A stretch of DNA of 64,000 nt from Eukaryota sp. TZLM1-RC (Eukaryota; Metamonada: BaSk clade). How positions within the stretch are numbered: the stretch's first letter is position 1; every line of letters begins with the position of its first letter. Both the position numbers and the translations under genes were made by a program. Below are positions 22,427 through 30,745 of this stretch, in pieces. The notes beneath the pieces are model-generated. The model made no database searches. It saw nothing but the letters and a program-made list of their open reading frames with translations, and was not told the DNA's origin. The stretch is taken from assembly GCA_040285825.1 (NCBI GenBank), contig JAUPSS010000004.1:3018550-3082549 (forward strand), given 5' to 3'.

Positions 22427-23512
22427 GTTGCTATTTGTTTGAGAATTGTAATAGGAGCAATTACAGAAATGTCATCCATATATGCTACAATATCTATTTC
22501 TGGGAATTCTTCTTCTAATTCGCACATTAATGGATGAATTGCCAAGCAAAAGAAAAAAGGACCAAGTGGATCGCCTTGTTTAACACCTGAAGAAAAAAGC
22601 AGGTCAATGTTTTCATAGACCTATGTTGATGATTTTCCATAAAATGAATAAAAAAAGGCTAAACTTCAGGAAAATGCTTTCGCAGCAAAGGCAAAATGGA
22701 AGAACAAGAGCATTAATTAAAAGCATTCTTAAAATCTAAATTGAAGATGTAATTAGAATCACTAGAATTAAAAAATACATCAGACGAAAGGGCAGCAGCT
22801 GAAGCACCATCAATTGTCTTGATTCCAAATTGAAAGGGACTGAAAACTCTTTGGCATTTTTCTCAATTCTATTGACAACAAGAGATGCAAGAATCCTGGA
22901 GAACGATTCTCCGATTGCAATTGGACGGATTTTAGATAAATTTTTTTAAAGGGCATTTGAACGAGCACTTGTCATCTCATCAGGAACTTTAATTATTAAG
23001 GTCAAAAGACAGTTAAAAAAATGGACAAGATTAGCAACAATTTCAGGACACTGACCAACAGCTGATTTATTTATATCAAAATTTGACACAGATGGCCCAC
23101 ATGTTGAATCAGTTTTGAGACCTCTTGAGCATTTACAGGATTTTTCAGCCAATAATCAACTGAATCTGGTATGAGACAATGAAAATTTTTTTCTGGATAA
23201 GGATTATTTGATGGAGACAATGTATTCTCATTGCATTCAGCTAAATCAGAAGAAAATAGACATTGCTTTGCAGATTCAAAACGTCCTTAAAACCAATTTT
23301 CTTACTGACTTTTCTTTCGAAAAAATATTCTATTTTAAATTTGATTTTTTTTGATAAAAGTTTTTTATCTTTTTTCAGAACAAATTTCCAAATCGGGGTA
23401 ACGTCCCATAATCCTTTACGCAGATTTTCAGTAAAGGCACGAAGAACAACAGCAAAAGGTATAGAAGTCAAAGGACTCAGCTGAGCAGGAACACGACTGG
23501 GACAACGTAACT
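22427..23512 (-). pseudogene. LINE-I copy, N-terminal region to RT palm, degraded
   Basis: Read on the minus strand this gives RVPAQLSPLTSIPFAVVLRAF and RKGLWDVTPIWKF (near 23,450), RT fingers with MTSARSNAL (the LIAL position), PIAIGESFSRILASLV, GIKTIDGASAAALSSDVF, a motif A region, SGVKQGDPLGPFFFCLAI and AYMDDISVIAPI (22,460-22,500). It is full of small indels and stops, so it is older than the LINE-B and C copies. Its relative on the plus strand is at 39,960-41,030. No endonuclease part is attached. Confidence 0.72.
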
Positions 23513-23592
23513 GACCAATTAAGCCAAGAACAACCAAATCACCTCTTATCAGACCCATAGAAGTTCTTGCTATAAATATTGGGGTCAATAAA
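23513..23592 (-). mobile_element. LINE-D fragment abutting the tRNA 3' end
   Basis: Eighty bases matching LINE-D around DDPNI...RASMGLTRGDLVVPGLNG (compare 14,405-14,495). On the minus strand it starts two or three bases after the tRNA-Leu discriminator position. Confidence 0.65.
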
Positions 23593-23594
23593 TT

Positions 23595-23673
23595 GACAAC
23601 GGTGGGACTCGAACCCACGCGGTTTCCCACTGCCGCCTTAAGACAGCGCCTTAGACCACTCGGCCACGTTGCC
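23595..23673 (-). tRNA. tRNA-Leu, anticodon AAG
   Basis: On the minus strand the 79 bases fold as a type II tRNA. The 7-bp acceptor stem pairs GGCAACG with CGTTGTC (one G-U). The D arm is GCCGAGTGGTCTAAGGC and the anticodon stem CTGTC/GGCAG encloses loop TTAAGGC, anticodon AAG (leucine CUU). An 11-base variable arm and the T arm GTGGG-TTCGAGT-CCCAC follow. Internal Pol III boxes A (TGGCCGAGTGGT) and B (GGTTCGAGTCC) match consensus. No CCA is encoded, as in eukaryotes. No run of four T follows within the next 40 bases, because LINE-D sequence begins directly after the gene, so termination is unclear. Confidence 0.93.
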
Positions 23674-23703
23674 CTTTCTGTGTGGCATAAAATTTTGGAT
23701 GCC

Positions 23704-23925
23704 TAATATTTTGGACGCCAAAAAAGTTGGACGCCTATCAATTGGGCGATTTTTTTCTTATCGCCCAACTTTTTTGTCATATCATATCATATATCTATCA
23801 ACAAGACTTTGACCTATTTTTAGAAACAAGGGTCAAAATTATGACGAAAAAATTGGGCACCTATTAATTGGGCAATTTTTTTCTGATCACCCAAATCGCC
23901 CAATTTTTTTGGCGTCCAAAATTAT
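23704..23925. mobile_element. Foldback / MITE-like inverted-repeat element
   Basis: A ~220-bp AT-rich block whose left arm (TTTTGGACGCCAAAAAA, then TTGGGCGA motifs) is repeated in reverse complement on the right (TTTTTTTGGCGTCCAAAA). Further TTGGGC/GCCCAA palindromes lie inside each arm. It has no coding content. The arms suggest a non-autonomous DNA element or a strong hairpin; no clear flanking duplication was found. Confidence 0.45.
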
Positions 23926-23957
23926 AGGAAACACGGTAGCGTGGTTCGAAAAAATAG

Positions 23958-24105
23958 GGACCTTTGGATGGTTTACCCCCTGAAGTCTGGAGTAAATGTT
24001 TTCCCCAACAATTGCAACAAAAGTTAACAATAATTTTTGAAGGCTTGGATTTCAATGTTCGTCTTGGCTCAGCCAAAAAGATAATCCCGCTTTCGCAAAT
24101 TGCCA
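23958..24105 (+). mobile_element. LINE-G-like fragment
   Basis: Plus-strand codons LPPEVWSKCFPQ and LQQKLTIIFEGLDFNVRLGSAKK correspond to the region before the CCHC finger. They resemble the LINE-G copy at 55,669-56,704 (LTIIFEGFDFNVRLGSAKK). The fragment is joined at 24,105 to LINE-B at an earlier point of the same region, so a stretch of protein is repeated across the join. Confidence 0.65.
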
Positions 24106-24665
24106 CTCCAGATTTGGACCAAATGTTTTCCCGAATCAATTCAAGAAACTCCCAGCCGATCTCTTTTTAATTTGCAATTTTGCTGTAAAAAGCTTCAACA
24201 CCAATTGTCAAGCTGATATTTTGATGTTAGACTTGGTTTGGCCAAGAAAAAGAATCCCGCTTTTGCAAATCTTTTACAAAATATGAGTGATAGTACTTCC
24301 TCTGCCTTAATAACAACAATTCCTCAAGTTTATGGTTCTCTCTTAATTGATTCTGCTTGGACTTTGAATATGAAATTTCGTTCCTTTATCTGGCCTGATT
24401 ATTTACCGCATAATTTAATTTGTAAATGTTGTCGAAAAATTACAATTACTCGTTTGTTAAATTGTAAACATTTTATTACTTTTACAAGCAAGGTTCATGA
24501 TGCTGTAAGAGACCAATTATATTGTATGTGTAAGTCTCATAGAATTGAATCCTTTTTGGAACCTCTGATGTGAAGTCTGTTTGATACTGAGGATGCTTTT
24601 CATAAGAATAATAGAGGTAATGTAATATTACTTGGATTAGATGGAAGCTTCATTTTATTGGATGA
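24106..24665 (+). pseudogene. LINE-B-like C-terminal fragment
   Basis: Encodes QIWTKCFPESIQE-like sequence, RLGLAKKKNPAFANLL (frame 24,238-24,573), ALITTIPQVYGSLL, the finger CKCCRKITITRLLNC with the zinc-binding His replaced by Arg, and KVHDAVRDQLYCMC. It stops (TGA) before the RLE core, which is still readable beyond (RGNVILLGLDGSFILLDE). The lost histidine and more substitutions than other LINE-B copies mark an older insertion. The right edge near 24,665 is the boundary with the Fanzor segment. Confidence 0.75.
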
Positions 24666-24748
24666 AAGATTAGGCCAAAGGGATTTCCAGGGGGAGTAAG
24701 GCCAAGGATTAACCAAACAGACAGTAATTTCTTATTATTACCTGCTGA

Positions 24749-25579
24749 ATGGATCCATTGTGGAAAAAACAGTTGAAACATTTCGATTGTACACAAATGT
24801 TGAACCATGAAAGAGATTCGAGAAGTCTAATCATTACAAAACAGAGTAGGCTAATTGAAGATCTATCCATTGTTTCTCAGAGAAATAAGGATCACACGAC
24901 TAAATCTGTAGCAGAATGGGAAGCAACTTTATCCCAATTCAATTCCAAAAGCTGCAGGTTTGATAGATTTATGGCATATATTAAACAAAAGAATTATGTG
25001 AATAGTATTGTTGGTGAAGTCTATCATCAAAAAATATTTAGGAAACTAAGATGGTGGACTGAGATTAATCGCACAAGATCTGAGGCGAAAATGATTCAGA
25101 GATTCAAATCAGTAATCGGTGATCCAGGTCAAGTAATTAATGGAATCGGAGACTGGGAACAACGAAAACACATGAAATTCAAAGAACATACCAAGGAAAA
25201 AGGTTTGAGAATTATATTTAAAAAGGCTAGTTATAAGGTTTTTTTGATTGATGAGTTTCGAACCAGTTACTGTTGTTTCAACTGTAAGAAAGCGGAGAAA
25301 ACAGTTGAAACATTCCAATGGTGCAGGAATCCTAGGCCACAGAAGAGGCATGAGATGTCTATTCGTCAGGGGCTTACCATGTGTAAATCATGCAAAAGTT
25401 TGTGGAAAAGGGATCGAAATGCTTCACGGAATATGTTGACAGTGATGGAAGCACATGTAAATGGTGGAGATAGACCAGGATACCTACAGAGAGTAAAGGT
25501 TGACAAAGGTTCAAAGAAAAAGGTACCAAGGAGAAAATCTTCCACTTTTCAAAAACTCAGTCCCTCTTCATCGGTGTAA
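24749..25579 (+). CDS. Fanzor (eukaryotic TnpB-like) C-terminal half, truncated
   Basis: A 276-residue frame not related to the LINEs. The C-terminal part has the TnpB/Fanzor signature. It contains GIGDW (132-136), FLIDEFRTS (165-173), a zinc-finger pair CFNC (176-179) and CKSC (212-215), and WKRDRNASRNML (219-230) matching the RuvC-III RDxNAxxN motif with Asp222. Glu169 in DEFRTS is where I believe the relocated catalytic Glu of Fanzors lies. Fanzors are RNA-guided nucleases carried by transposons. The RuvC-I Asp and the RNA-binding N-terminal half are missing, and an in-frame TGA precedes the ATG, so activity is not expected. The stop lies 41 bp before the Kelch gene. The basic tail (KGSKKKVPRRK) could be a nuclear signal. 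Confidence is high for family, low for function. Confidence 0.78.
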   Translation: MDPLWKKQLKHFDCTQMLNHERDSRSLIITKQSRLIEDLSIVSQRNKDHTTKSVAEWEATLSQFNSKSCRFDRFMAYIKQKNYVNSIVGEVYHQKIFRKLRWWTEINRTRSEAKMIQRFKSVIGDPGQVINGIGDWEQRKHMKFKEHTKEKGLRIIFKKASYKVFLIDEFRTSYCCFNCKKAEKTVETFQWCRNPRPQKRHEMSIRQGLTMCKSCKSLWKRDRNASRNMLTVMEAHVNGGDRPGYLQRVKVDKGSKKKVPRRKSSTFQKLSPSSSV

Positions 25580-25620
25580 AAGGACACTCATTTCATTGTT
25601 ATAGACATCAACTGTAACTA

Positions 25621-28600
25621 ATGGATCCTTCTTCAAATCCTTGGCAGTACATTACTTCTTCAACTGTCGTGGGAGCACGGAGAGGAGCTTCTTTTGTTTC
25701 TGATGCAGCTTCCAATCTCTACCTCGCATTTGGATCTGATAATCTCCGCAAGGATTGCTCTGACCTCTTTAAACTTAGTTTCGACACGTATCCCCCTGAA
25801 TTCCAACGCCTTCAAACATCAGGAACACCACCCCCTGCGCGCTCCTTCCAATCCGCCGCTATCCTAGAAGACAATCTCTACGTCTTTGGTGGAGAATCTG
25901 ATTCTGTTTCCCTTGGTGACTTTTACAAGCTTAACCTCAAAACTTTTCAATGGTCTCTCATCGAATCTTCGCCGTCCCCTTCTCCCCGCTTCGCCTCCTC
26001 TCTCTGTGTCTATGGTAGCACATGTCTCATCCTCTATGGTGGAGCTGTTCGTCTTCCCGAGCCAGACAGAGATAAGACAGGCTACCCTATCCATTACCTC
26101 AACGATCTCTGGGTGTACAATGTTCCTCTCGACTCTTGGACACGGGTTGAAATTCCTGAACCTTATGCCGGAACTTATGGTCATTCACTAACAGTTGTTG
26201 GGGATTCTTTGTTTGTATTTGGAGGATTCAACGAAAAAGGAAGGAATGACCAGCTTTTCGAAATCAGATTCGACCTAGCTTCGTCATTTGATTCAACCTG
26301 CTCAGTCGTTTCTAGAGCTTTCCTTAATCCTATCTCCCCAGTTTCTTTACGCCCTTCCCCTCGACATTTTCACTTGGCTTTTTCGTTCGAAGCAGGGAAC
26401 AAAGCTTTATTGGGTATCTTTGGGGGTACAGGTGGACAGAGTGGGTCAGAAAGTAATGATTTTTGGATTTATGACCCTTCTTGCCTACGGTTTCAACAAC
26501 TCCTCCTCCTCATCCCCCCTCACGAACTTCCCTCTCCACGTTCCCAAATGTGTGGTATAGGCCGAGACTCTCTGCTCTATGTGTACGGAGGAGCGGGGTC
26601 TAACCAACTATGGAGCCTTGACTTGGGAAAAACTATTCAAAACGAGGGTAACGTCACTGTTGGTAAAGTTGGGGAAACAAGTGAGGAGGTGTTACCATCT
26701 GGGCGCAATCCTTTCTTTTCAACTCTTCTATCGTCAGATAGGTTTGTTAAAGTAGTTCAACGCATTTCAGATGATAACATGAAAGCTAGAGTATCTGATT
26801 TTCGAAGTTTGTTATCCAAAGAAGAAGGGTATAGGAAGGGAATGGCAAAGAAAGTAGATGCGGAATTAACAACTTTAAAAACACGAATAGCGCTGCAATC
26901 AGATTCAGTCAATCAAATTGAGGGTCAGATAAGAAAAATGATTGATGTTGTGATTGATGACTTTAACAAGAAGGTTTCCGATAGCGAACATAAACTTTAC
27001 TCATCACTTTCTGTAACAAACTCTTTGGTCGAGGAAACCTTTGACAATCTTAACCAGCAATTTGATCGCCTAGACGAAGGTACAAATAATTCAATTAAAA
27101 TAATTTCCAATTCTTTTAAAGAAACGATAGAAAATCATAAATCTGAAATAGATTGCGTTATATCAGATTTAAAAATGGAAATTGAAAATTGGTTTGGCGA
27201 TGCTAGCAGCCAGACGTTGGAAAAAATTGATTTAATTACTGATGATTTACGAGAATTGGACAGAAGAATGGAGTTTGTAGGTGCTGAGCTGGCAAGTCTT
27301 TACGAGTCAACCAATTCTGACCTAGTCAGTAGTATTAATGACCTACGTAATCTTGTGAAAACTGAAAAAGCTGAGTTGATGGACATGATTGATTCTTTAA
27401 AGTCTTTTTCTGCTATTTTTGAATCTATAGTCGCAAATTGTCTTGGGCATTGTCAGGCATTGGGTGGACAACAGGAAGACCTAAGGGAAGATATTGAAAA
27501 GCAATTTCATACTATGGAGTCGAAAATTTTACATCAAGCAGAAGAGATTAATAAGTATAATATACAGTTTGAAATTATTCAAACAGAAAATTCACAGTTG
27601 AGGAATGAAAATGTGGAATTGAGTTCTAGAATTCAATTTTTGGAGGAACATTTTTTGAAATTGGAAGAGAAATTAAATGGTCATTCTGCTCTGATTAGTG
27701 ATAATAAGAGAGAATTGGAAACTTCAATTAACCAAACACGTGATGATTTGACTCAAAATATCGACCAAGTCAAGAATTCTCAGTCAGAATTGGAAACTTC
27801 AATTGATCAAACACGTGATGATTTGACTCAAAATATCGACCAAGTCAAGAATTCTCAGTCAGAATTGGAAACTTCAATTAACCAAACACGTGATGATTTG
27901 ACCCAAATTATCGACCAAGTCAAGAATTCTCAGTCAGAATTGGAAACTTCAATTAATCAAACACGTGATGATTTGACTCAAAATATCGACCAAGTCAAGA
28001 ATTCTCAGTCAGAATTGGAAACTTCAATTAATCAAACACGTGATGATTTGACTCAAAATATCGACCAAGTCAAGAATTCTCAGTCAGAATTGGAAACTTC
28101 AATTGATCAAACACGTGATGATTTGACTCAAAATATCGACCAAGTCAAGAATTCTCAGTCAGAATTGGAAACTTCAATTAATCAAACACGTGATGATTTG
28201 ACTCAAAATATCGACCAAGTCAAGAATTCTCAGTCAGAATTGGAAACTTCAATTAATCAAACACGTGATGATTTGACTCAAAATATCGACCAAGTCAAGA
28301 ATTCTCAGTCAGAATTGGAAACTTCAATTAACCAAACACGTGATGATTTGACTCAAAATATCGACCAAGTCAAGAATTCTCAGTCAGAATTGGAAACTTC
28401 AATTGATCAAACACGTGATGATTTGACTCAAAATATCGACCAAGTCAAGAATTCTCAGTCAGAATTGGAAACTTCAATTAATCAAACACATGATGATTTG
28501 ACTCAAAATATCGACCAAGTCAAGAATTCTCAGTCAGAATTGGAAACTTCAATTAATCAAACACGTGATGATTTGACTCAAAATATCGACCAAGTCAAGA

Positions 28601-29775
28601 ATTCTCAGTCAGAATTGGAAACTTCAATTAATCAAACACGTGATGATTTGACTCAAAATATCGACCAAGTCAAGAATTCTCAGTCAGAATTGGAAACTTC
28701 AATTAATCAAACACGTGATGATTTGACTCAAAATATCGACCAAGTCAAGAATTCTCAGTCAGAATTGGAAACTTCAATTAACCAAACACGTGATGATTTG
28801 ACTCAAAATATCGACCAAGTCAAGAATTCTCAGTCAGAATTGGAAACTTCAATTGATCAAACACGTGATGATTTGACTCAAAATATCGACCAAGTCAAGA
28901 ATTCTCAGTCAGAATTGGAAACTTCAATTGATCAAACACGTGATGATTTGACTCAAAATATCGACCAAGTCAAGAATTCTCAGTCAGAATTGGAAACTTC
29001 AATTAATCAAACACGTGATGATTTGACTCAAAATATCGACCAAGTCAAGAATTCTCAGTCAGAATTGGAAACTTCAATTAACCAAACACGTGATGATTTG
29101 ACTCAAAATATCGACCAAGTCAAGAATTCTCAGTCAGAATTGGAAACTTCAATTAACCAAACACGTGATGATTTGACTCAAATTATCGACCAAGTCAAGA
29201 ATTCTCAGTCAGAATTGGAAACTTCAATTAATCAAACATGTGATGATTTGACTCAAAATATCGACCAAGTCAAGAATTCTCAGTCAGAATTTGTTGAAGA
29301 AATCAATTCGCAACTTGAACAAATTAGCAAAAAGTTTGAAAAACGATTAGTCTCTGTTACGAACACCATTATCACTGATCTACAACGCAAAATTTCAAGA
29401 GGAGATCAAAAACAGATAGATAAGATCAATTATGTGGAAAAGTCTCTTCAAGTCTGTTCTGCTGATGTTACCCAATTAGCAAAGTCTATTTCTAGTCTTC
29501 AAGGCCAGTTATACTCTAAAATTACTGCAGTTGAAAGAGTTTTAACAGATTCAATGGCAGAAATAAGATCAGGAGCTTTCGAACAAAATTCTAGTAATGA
29601 AGCAATATCTGAAGTGGATTCGGAAATTTTAACTCCAATTAAGCAATCATTAATGAATTCAATCAAAACCACCCGGGAAAATTTATTATCTTCAATTAAG
29701 CCACTTTCTCCACTTCAAGTAGATAGAACACTTGATGATTTACCAAGTCCAGTGTATGGTGGGGGTTCTGATTAG
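25621..29775 (+). CDS. Kelch-repeat / long coiled-coil protein with 25-residue tandem repeat
   Basis: Single 1,384-residue frame, no visible intron. Residues ~1-335 form a Kelch propeller: repeated FGG/YGG turns (LYVFGGESD, LILYGGAV, LFVFGGFNEKG, LGIFGGTGG, LLYVYGGAGSN), each followed by aromatic blade positions. Residues ~360-695 are polar, heptad-rich coiled coil. Residues 698-1222 are 21 near-identical 25-residue units. The tail (1223-1384) returns to irregular coiled coil and ends in a Pro-rich stretch. Kelch-plus-coiled-coil proteins such as fission yeast Tea1 are cortical or microtubule-associated scaffolds; a similar role here is inference. The Kelch exon is C/T-rich and less AT-rich than the LINEs around it. 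The ATG is the first in frame, and the TAG is followed by AATAAA at about 29,796. Confidence 0.9.
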   Translation: MDPSSNPWQYITSSTVVGARRGASFVSDAASNLYLAFGSDNLRKDCSDLFKLSFDTYPPEFQRLQTSGTPPPARSFQSAAILEDNLYVFGGESDSVSLGDFYKLNLKTFQWSLIESSPSPSPRFASSLCVYGSTCLILYGGAVRLPEPDRDKTGYPIHYLNDLWVYNVPLDSWTRVEIPEPYAGTYGHSLTVVGDSLFVFGGFNEKGRNDQLFEIRFDLASSFDSTCSVVSRAFLNPISPVSLRPSPRHFHLAFSFEAGNKALLGIFGGTGGQSGSESNDFWIYDPSCLRFQQLLLLIPPHELPSPRSQMCGIGRDSLLYVYGGAGSNQLWSLDLGKTIQNEGNVTVGKVGETSEEVLPSGRNPFFSTLLSSDRFVKVVQRISDDNMKARVSDFRSLLSKEEGYRKGMAKKVDAELTTLKTRIALQSDSVNQIEGQIRKMIDVVIDDFNKKVSDSEHKLYSSLSVTNSLVEETFDNLNQQFDRLDEGTNNSIKIISNSFKETIENHKSEIDCVISDLKMEIENWFGDASSQTLEKIDLITDDLRELDRRMEFVGAELASLYESTNSDLVSSINDLRNLVKTEKAELMDMIDSLKSFSAIFESIVANCLGHCQALGGQQEDLREDIEKQFHTMESKILHQAEEINKYNIQFEIIQTENSQLRNENVELSSRIQFLEEHFLKLEEKLNGHSALISDNKRELETSINQTRDDLTQNIDQVKNSQSELETSIDQTRDDLTQNIDQVKNSQSELETSINQTRDDLTQIIDQVKNSQSELETSINQTRDDLTQNIDQVKNSQSELETSINQTRDDLTQNIDQVKNSQSELETSIDQTRDDLTQNIDQVKNSQSELETSINQTRDDLTQNIDQVKNSQSELETSINQTRDDLTQNIDQVKNSQSELETSINQTRDDLTQNIDQVKNSQSELETSIDQTRDDLTQNIDQVKNSQSELETSINQTHDDLTQNIDQVKNSQSELETSINQTRDDLTQNIDQVKNSQSELETSINQTRDDLTQNIDQVKNSQSELETSINQTRDDLTQNIDQVKNSQSELETSINQTRDDLTQNIDQVKNSQSELETSIDQTRDDLTQNIDQVKNSQSELETSIDQTRDDLTQNIDQVKNSQSELETSINQTRDDLTQNIDQVKNSQSELETSINQTRDDLTQNIDQVKNSQSELETSINQTRDDLTQIIDQVKNSQSELETSINQTCDDLTQNIDQVKNSQSEFVEEINSQLEQISKKFEKRLVSVTNTIITDLQRKISRGDQKQIDKINYVEKSLQVCSADVTQLAKSISSLQGQLYSKITAVERVLTDSMAEIRSGAFEQNSSNEAISEVDSEILTPIKQSLMNSIKTTRENLLSSIKPLSPLQVDRTLDDLPSPVYGGGSD
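27712..29286 (+). repeat. 21 x 75-bp coding tandem repeat
   Basis: Period is exactly 75 bp (25 codons), 1,575 bp in all. The consensus unit begins ELETSINQTRDDLTQ and continues NIDQVKNSQS. Variation is tiny: Asn/Asp at unit residue 7 (AAC, AAT or GAT), Ile for Asn in two units (27,906 and 29,181), one His and one Cys for Arg (28,490, 29,239). Hydrophobics fall at spacings of 4, 7, 4, 3 and 7 residues, so 25 residues fit two heptads plus one hendecad, allowing an unbroken coiled coil. Near-identity at silent sites indicates recent unequal crossing-over or conversion; copy number is probably variable. Confidence 0.97.
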
Positions 29776-29861
29776 GATCAAGTTTTGTTGCTTGAATAAA
29801 CAGTTGTACGATATGTATTATATCTTAATCAAAACAGTGACAATATTTTTTTGAACTATGT

Positions 29862-30012
29862 TTAAAATACTATCTTATATTCAATATCCTCCAAACAAGC
29901 ATCACTATTACTAAACTAAATCACTGCATTTCGTTCATATTGTACACCAATAGCTAAAAGAGCTTTGAAATCATTGTCGGAATAGAGTTAAAAATGAAAA
30001 AAAGCACTTCTA
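29862..30012 (-). mobile_element. LINE 3' end fragment (C/E-like)
   Basis: Complement encodes a degraded end similar to LINE-C and E (SIPTMISK...LLAIGVQYERN...SDACLEDIEY). It lies just downstream of the Kelch gene's polyadenylation region and is cut at 30,012 by LINE-F. Confidence 0.6.
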
Positions 30013-30200
30013 TTTAACCAACCTTCTGGACTTAGTTATGATCATTTGAAGTCGGCCGTCAACATATGTCCAGAAATCGTGGATGATTTAGCTTTCTTTT
30101 TTAATAGTGTTATCATGGGACGTTTCAAGTTACCACAAGCGTTAACGGCATCTCGTTTAGTTGCTTTAAGTAAGCCTGGAGGTGGTGTCAGACCTATTGT
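30013..30200 (+). mobile_element. LINE-F RT fingers fragment
   Basis: Nearly identical to 31,528-31,705 of the LINE-F copy (PSGLSYDHLKSAVNICPEIV ... TASRLVALSKPGGGVRPI). It ends abruptly after RPI at about 30,200, followed by unrelated sequence. Confidence 0.75.
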
Positions 30201-30284
30201 GTCAAAACATTGGTTCATAGCTGGCTTCAACATTTCAAAGGTCAACAATCATGGTCCAGGCGGGTTTTCCAGAGGGTAAATTGT

Positions 30285-30425
30285 TGATTAATTTGAACAA
30301 TACATCCTTAGTTAAATGATTCTAATCCAAATAATCCACGCTGATTGGTTTAGGACACTTAAAATTTTCAAAAGGATGGAGGTTATTGAGCTGTTTCAAC
30401 AATGTTTCCAATACATTTAGCAAGT
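30285..30425 (-). mobile_element. Degraded LINE N-terminal/RT junction fragment
   Basis: Complement reads LLKQLNNLHPFENFKCPKPISVDYL, equivalent to the LHPEENFHCPK region of LINE-I and LHPQENFKCSKP of LINE-B. Too short to assign firmly; closest to LINE-I by eye. Confidence 0.55.
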
Positions 30426-30735
30426 TTTGCAGTCCGTAAGAATACTAGACGATTTACTCAAGAGAAAAGTACACATTTATATACATGCAACTTGACCTGT
30501 TAGGACCCGACCTGTCCGCTTTCACAACGCTGCTGCGTTGATGTTACAGCAAAGATTTTTATTTTGAATACGGAATAAGATTTTCATTGTGAGATCTGCC
30601 CTATTTCAGACAACATTTCAAAAGTGGTACCAGTGTACCTCAACATTCATTCAACTTCCGCAGGCAGGGAAGATAAAAGACCACTTTGATTGTCAAACGT
30701 CTATACGCTTACTTTTCAAACCAAATAAAAGTACT
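30426..30735. other. Unique spacer, no feature recognised
   Basis: I find no open frame, RNA gene or LINE similarity here. It ends in TGTTTGTAAT, the target site of the LINE-F insertion, whose other half is at 33,750. Confidence 0.5.
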
Positions 30736-30745
30736 TGTTTGTAAT

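Noticed and set aside
27712-29286. Regular 75-bp repeat resembling a CRISPR-like array
   Set aside because: The units are directly contiguous with no unique spacers and are in frame within a long ORF; it is a protein repeat in a eukaryotic gene.
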